From: Spirochaetota bacterium
Lineage (GTDB): Bacteria > Spirochaetota > UBA4802 > JAFGJZ01
Length of the DNA stretch: 53,353 nucleotides
Assembly (NCBI GenBank): GCA_023396615.1
Contig: JAEWVM010000066.1
Location: 1 to 53,353 of the forward strand
Direction: 5' to 3'
The position numbers and the translations under genes are program-made. Shown in pieces: positions 51,713 through 53,353 of this stretch (position 1 is its first letter; every line of letters starts with the position of its first letter). Under the pieces are notes generated by a model. It had not been told where the DNA came from. It saw only the letters and a program-made list of their open reading frames with translations, and did not search any database.

Positions 51713-52171
51713 ATGACTAATATAAGAAAAATAATAATTAGAATATTAATTGTTGCTGTAACCGGCTCATTCGTCTTCTTCATCTCAAATGTTTCTTTTA
51801 ACGGCTGTTCTTTCTCAAATAATGAAAGCAAATCTAACGGAGATCTCTCTGCAGCCGAGACATCAACAGCTAAGGAAAATTTTGATTTTTCAAAAATACA
51901 TTTCATTGAACTTGGTGCCGAGTATTGCGCTCCGTGCAGAATGATGAAACCTGTAATGAAACGCGTTGAAGAAACATACAAAGAAAAAGTTGAAGTGATT
52001 TTTCACGATATAACTACAAAAGACGGCAAAAAAGCCGCTCAGATTTTCGGGATAAGAGTGATCCCTACTCAGGTTTTCACTGATAAAAACGGAAAAGAAT
52101 TTTTCCGCCACGAAGGATTCTATCCGTTTGAAGAAATTCAAAAAATGCTGAAAGAGAAAGGAGTCGAATAA
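51713..52171 (+). CDS. Membrane-anchored periplasmic thioredoxin
   Basis: The 152-residue protein has an N-terminal hydrophobic anchor (about 7-28) followed by a possible lipidation Cys32 (SFNGC). The thioredoxin domain has Cys72 and Cys75 in EYCAPCRMM and cis-Pro118 in RVIPTQVF. It should act outside the cytoplasmic membrane, receiving electrons from the CcdA protein encoded next. It starts 6 bp after the DGC gene stop and ends in a TAATG overlap with ccdA. Confidence 0.88.
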   Translation: MTNIRKIIIRILIVAVTGSFVFFISNVSFNGCSFSNNESKSNGDLSAAETSTAKENFDFSKIHFIELGAEYCAPCRMMKPVMKRVEETYKEKVEVIFHDITTKDGKKAAQIFGIRVIPTQVFTDKNGKEFFRHEGFYPFEEIQKMLKEKGVE

Positions 52172-52887
52172 TGATAGAAACTCTTTTCAATTCGCTTTCG
52201 GAAATGCTTTACGGAAATATGTATCTCGCGCTCGCATCAGCTTTCCTATGGGGAATTCTCAGCGTGATTCTTTCTCCGTGTCATATTGCGAGCATTCCGT
52301 TAATCGTAGGATTTATCGGCAATCAGGGGACGAGAAAAATATCAAAGAACGCTCTAATATCATCACTTTATTCAGCTGGAATTCTTTTAAGTCTTGTCAT
52401 AATCGGTTTTGCAACAATTCTTCTCGGACGCATCGCGGGAGATCTCGGAATAATTCCGAATGTAATCGTCTCTGTATTGATGATTACGATTGGACTTTAT
52501 CTCGCCGGATTTATCAGGCTGAAATTCATGGATAATGCGTGTAAAGTTCCGGCTTTAAAGAAACGCGGTTTATTTGCGGCATTCTCACTAGGCTTAATAA
52601 TAGGTCTTGCAGTAGGCCCGTGCACTTTCGCGTATCTCGCGCCGGTGCTCGGGATTTCATTCAGCCTCGCAAAGACTAATATTCTTTTTGCGGTTTTGCT
52701 GGTTTCAATGTACGCAATAGGTCACTGTCTCGTAATAATCGCTGGCGGAACTTTCATTCCTGCGGTTCAGTCGTTTTTGAACTGGAGCGATAAATCCAAG
52801 GGACTTATTATTGTAAAAAAAGTATGCGGAATAATCGTTATTCTTGCGGGCATTTATCTGATGTACAATGCGCTTAGAACATTGTAG
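52171..52887 (+). CDS. ccdA: CcdA-type transmembrane thiol-electron transporter
   Basis: The 238-residue protein has six membrane helices and the two essential Cys: Cys37 in SPCHIASIPL and Cys151 in GPCTFAYLAP. CcdA/DsbD-beta proteins carry electrons from cytoplasmic thioredoxin across the membrane to periplasmic thioredoxin-like proteins. Here the cytoplasmic donor could be the small thioredoxin and the acceptor the anchored thioredoxin, both in the operon. The start shares the stop of the preceding gene (TAATG). Confidence 0.92.
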   Translation: MIETLFNSLSEMLYGNMYLALASAFLWGILSVILSPCHIASIPLIVGFIGNQGTRKISKNALISSLYSAGILLSLVIIGFATILLGRIAGDLGIIPNVIVSVLMITIGLYLAGFIRLKFMDNACKVPALKKRGLFAAFSLGLIIGLAVGPCTFAYLAPVLGISFSLAKTNILFAVLLVSMYAIGHCLVIIAGGTFIPAVQSFLNWSDKSKGLIIVKKVCGIIVILAGIYLMYNALRTL

Positions 52888-52898
52888 GAGAAATCAAT

Positions 52899-53353
52899 AT
52901 GTCAAAGGTTTTATCAAACAATATTAAACTCATATTATTCACTATAATTTTTGCTGGCGCATATTTTATCCCTTTTGACAACGTGATTGTCTCAGGCGCG
53001 GTAACTGAAGCGTTCATAATGCTTTCTGATTACGCGCGCGAACACGTTCTTCTTTGTCTTGTACCGGCGTTTTTCATAGCTGGTGCGATAACAGTTTTTT
53101 TAAATCAGCAGGCAGTAATAAAATATCTTGGGCCTAAGTCGAATAAATTTATAGCGTATTCGGTTGCTTCATTTTCAGGTGCTATTTTAGCCGTATGTTC
53201 ATGTACCGTGCTTCCTCTTTTCAAAGGCATTTACAAAAAAGGCGCCGGACTCGGTCCGGCTGTTTCCTTTCTTTATTCAGGACCGGCGATTAACATTCTC
53301 GCTATTGTTTTATCAGCGAAAATTCTGGGATTCAAACTCGGCGCCGCACGCGT
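52899..53353 (+). CDS. Permease, ArsP/DUF318 family (partial, runs off the end)
   Basis: The visible 151 residues hold about four membrane helices and the motif CSCTVLPLF (Cys100 and Cys102), a hallmark of the DUF318/ArsP permeases. ArsP exports trivalent organoarsenicals, and relatives export other soft metals or metalloids. The 3' half is beyond the window. AGGAG lies before the ATG, 11 bp after ccdA. Confidence 0.85.
   Translation, partial: MSKVLSNNIKLILFTIIFAGAYFIPFDNVIVSGAVTEAFIMLSDYAREHVLLCLVPAFFIAGAITVFLNQQAVIKYLGPKSNKFIAYSVASFSGAILAVCSCTVLPLFKGIYKKGAGLGPAVSFLYSGPAINILAIVLSAKILGFKLGAAR

Noticed and set aside
51229..51981. 250-codon open frame on the minus strand
   Set aside because: It lies opposite three secure operon genes (mini-thioredoxin, DGC, thioredoxin) and has no ribosome site or recognisable domain.

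Overview
The window is about 53 kb of AT-rich bacterial chromosome, densely packed with short gaps and many stop-start overlaps. It contains ordinary housekeeping genes plus several accessory modules. The best guess for the host is a spirochaete. A 656-residue helical protein resembles cytoplasmic filament protein A (CfpA), and it sits beside a MoxR/Bat locus, a DUF4398-like/LysM lipoprotein and several large sensor proteins. Several signal-peptide proteins end in Phe, as outer-membrane barrels do, so the cell is diderm. Most genes have strong AGGAGG-type ribosome sites and TTGACA/TATAAT-type promoters. The host call rests on recognising families, not on a marker gene, and is of moderate certainty. 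I saw no insertion sequence, phage gene, CRISPR array or rRNA. The only RNA gene found is one tRNA-Lys.

Layout. 0.1-6.1 kb (minus strand): a small barrel protein; an operon of an envelope protein, a DUF192 protein and HflX; a divergent pyrroline-5-carboxylate-reductase-like enzyme paired with an ArsR repressor; and an ABC-F ATPase. 6.2-9.1 kb: ilvB-ilvN and an O-methyltransferase. 9.1-9.5 kb is a 0.5-kb gap with one large hairpin. 9.5-11.9 kb (plus strand): a membrane protein and a CsgG/TPR-like secreted protein. 11.9-18.8 kb (minus): a seven-gene overlapping MoxR-DUF58-BatA/B/C/D operon. 18.9-21.7 kb: a LysM lipoprotein, a STAS protein and an unknown protein. 21.9-26.0 kb (plus): pyrD and a 1039-residue multi-PAS hybrid kinase. 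26.0-31.0 kb: a sodium/solute symporter, a barrel protein, a radical-SAM enzyme and an alpha/beta-hydrolase-like protein with a histone-H1-like tail. 31.0-35.6 kb: an LpoB/COG3014/degenerate-kinase operon and a Nudix protein. 35.7-37.0 kb: three small heat-shock proteins behind a perfect CIRCE operator. 37.0-40.5 kb: HATPase-HDOD protein, glyQ and nrnA. 40.5-42.2 kb: a response regulator and a tail-anchored partner. 42.2-45.4 kb: hisF, a polyprenyl synthase with a phytoene/squalene synthase, and a TrpR-like regulator. 45.4-49.5 kb: the CfpA-like filament protein, a VWA lipoprotein and an unknown protein. 49.6 kb: tRNA-Lys.

50.7-53.35 kb (plus, running off the end): an ArsR-controlled operon with a TM0996/MTH895-type small thioredoxin, a DGC cysteine protein, a membrane-anchored periplasmic thioredoxin, CcdA and an ArsP/DUF318-type permease. 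Together these look like a metal(loid)-responsive export system joined to a transmembrane thiol-reducing pathway, and this is the best candidate for an undescribed system here.

The two ArsR genes share an unusual design. Each has a TTGAC-type -35 and a palindrome covering the -10, with the ATG 7 nt beyond the -10, which predicts leaderless mRNAs. The gene next to the first ArsR carries a second, degenerate copy of that operator inside its own promoter.
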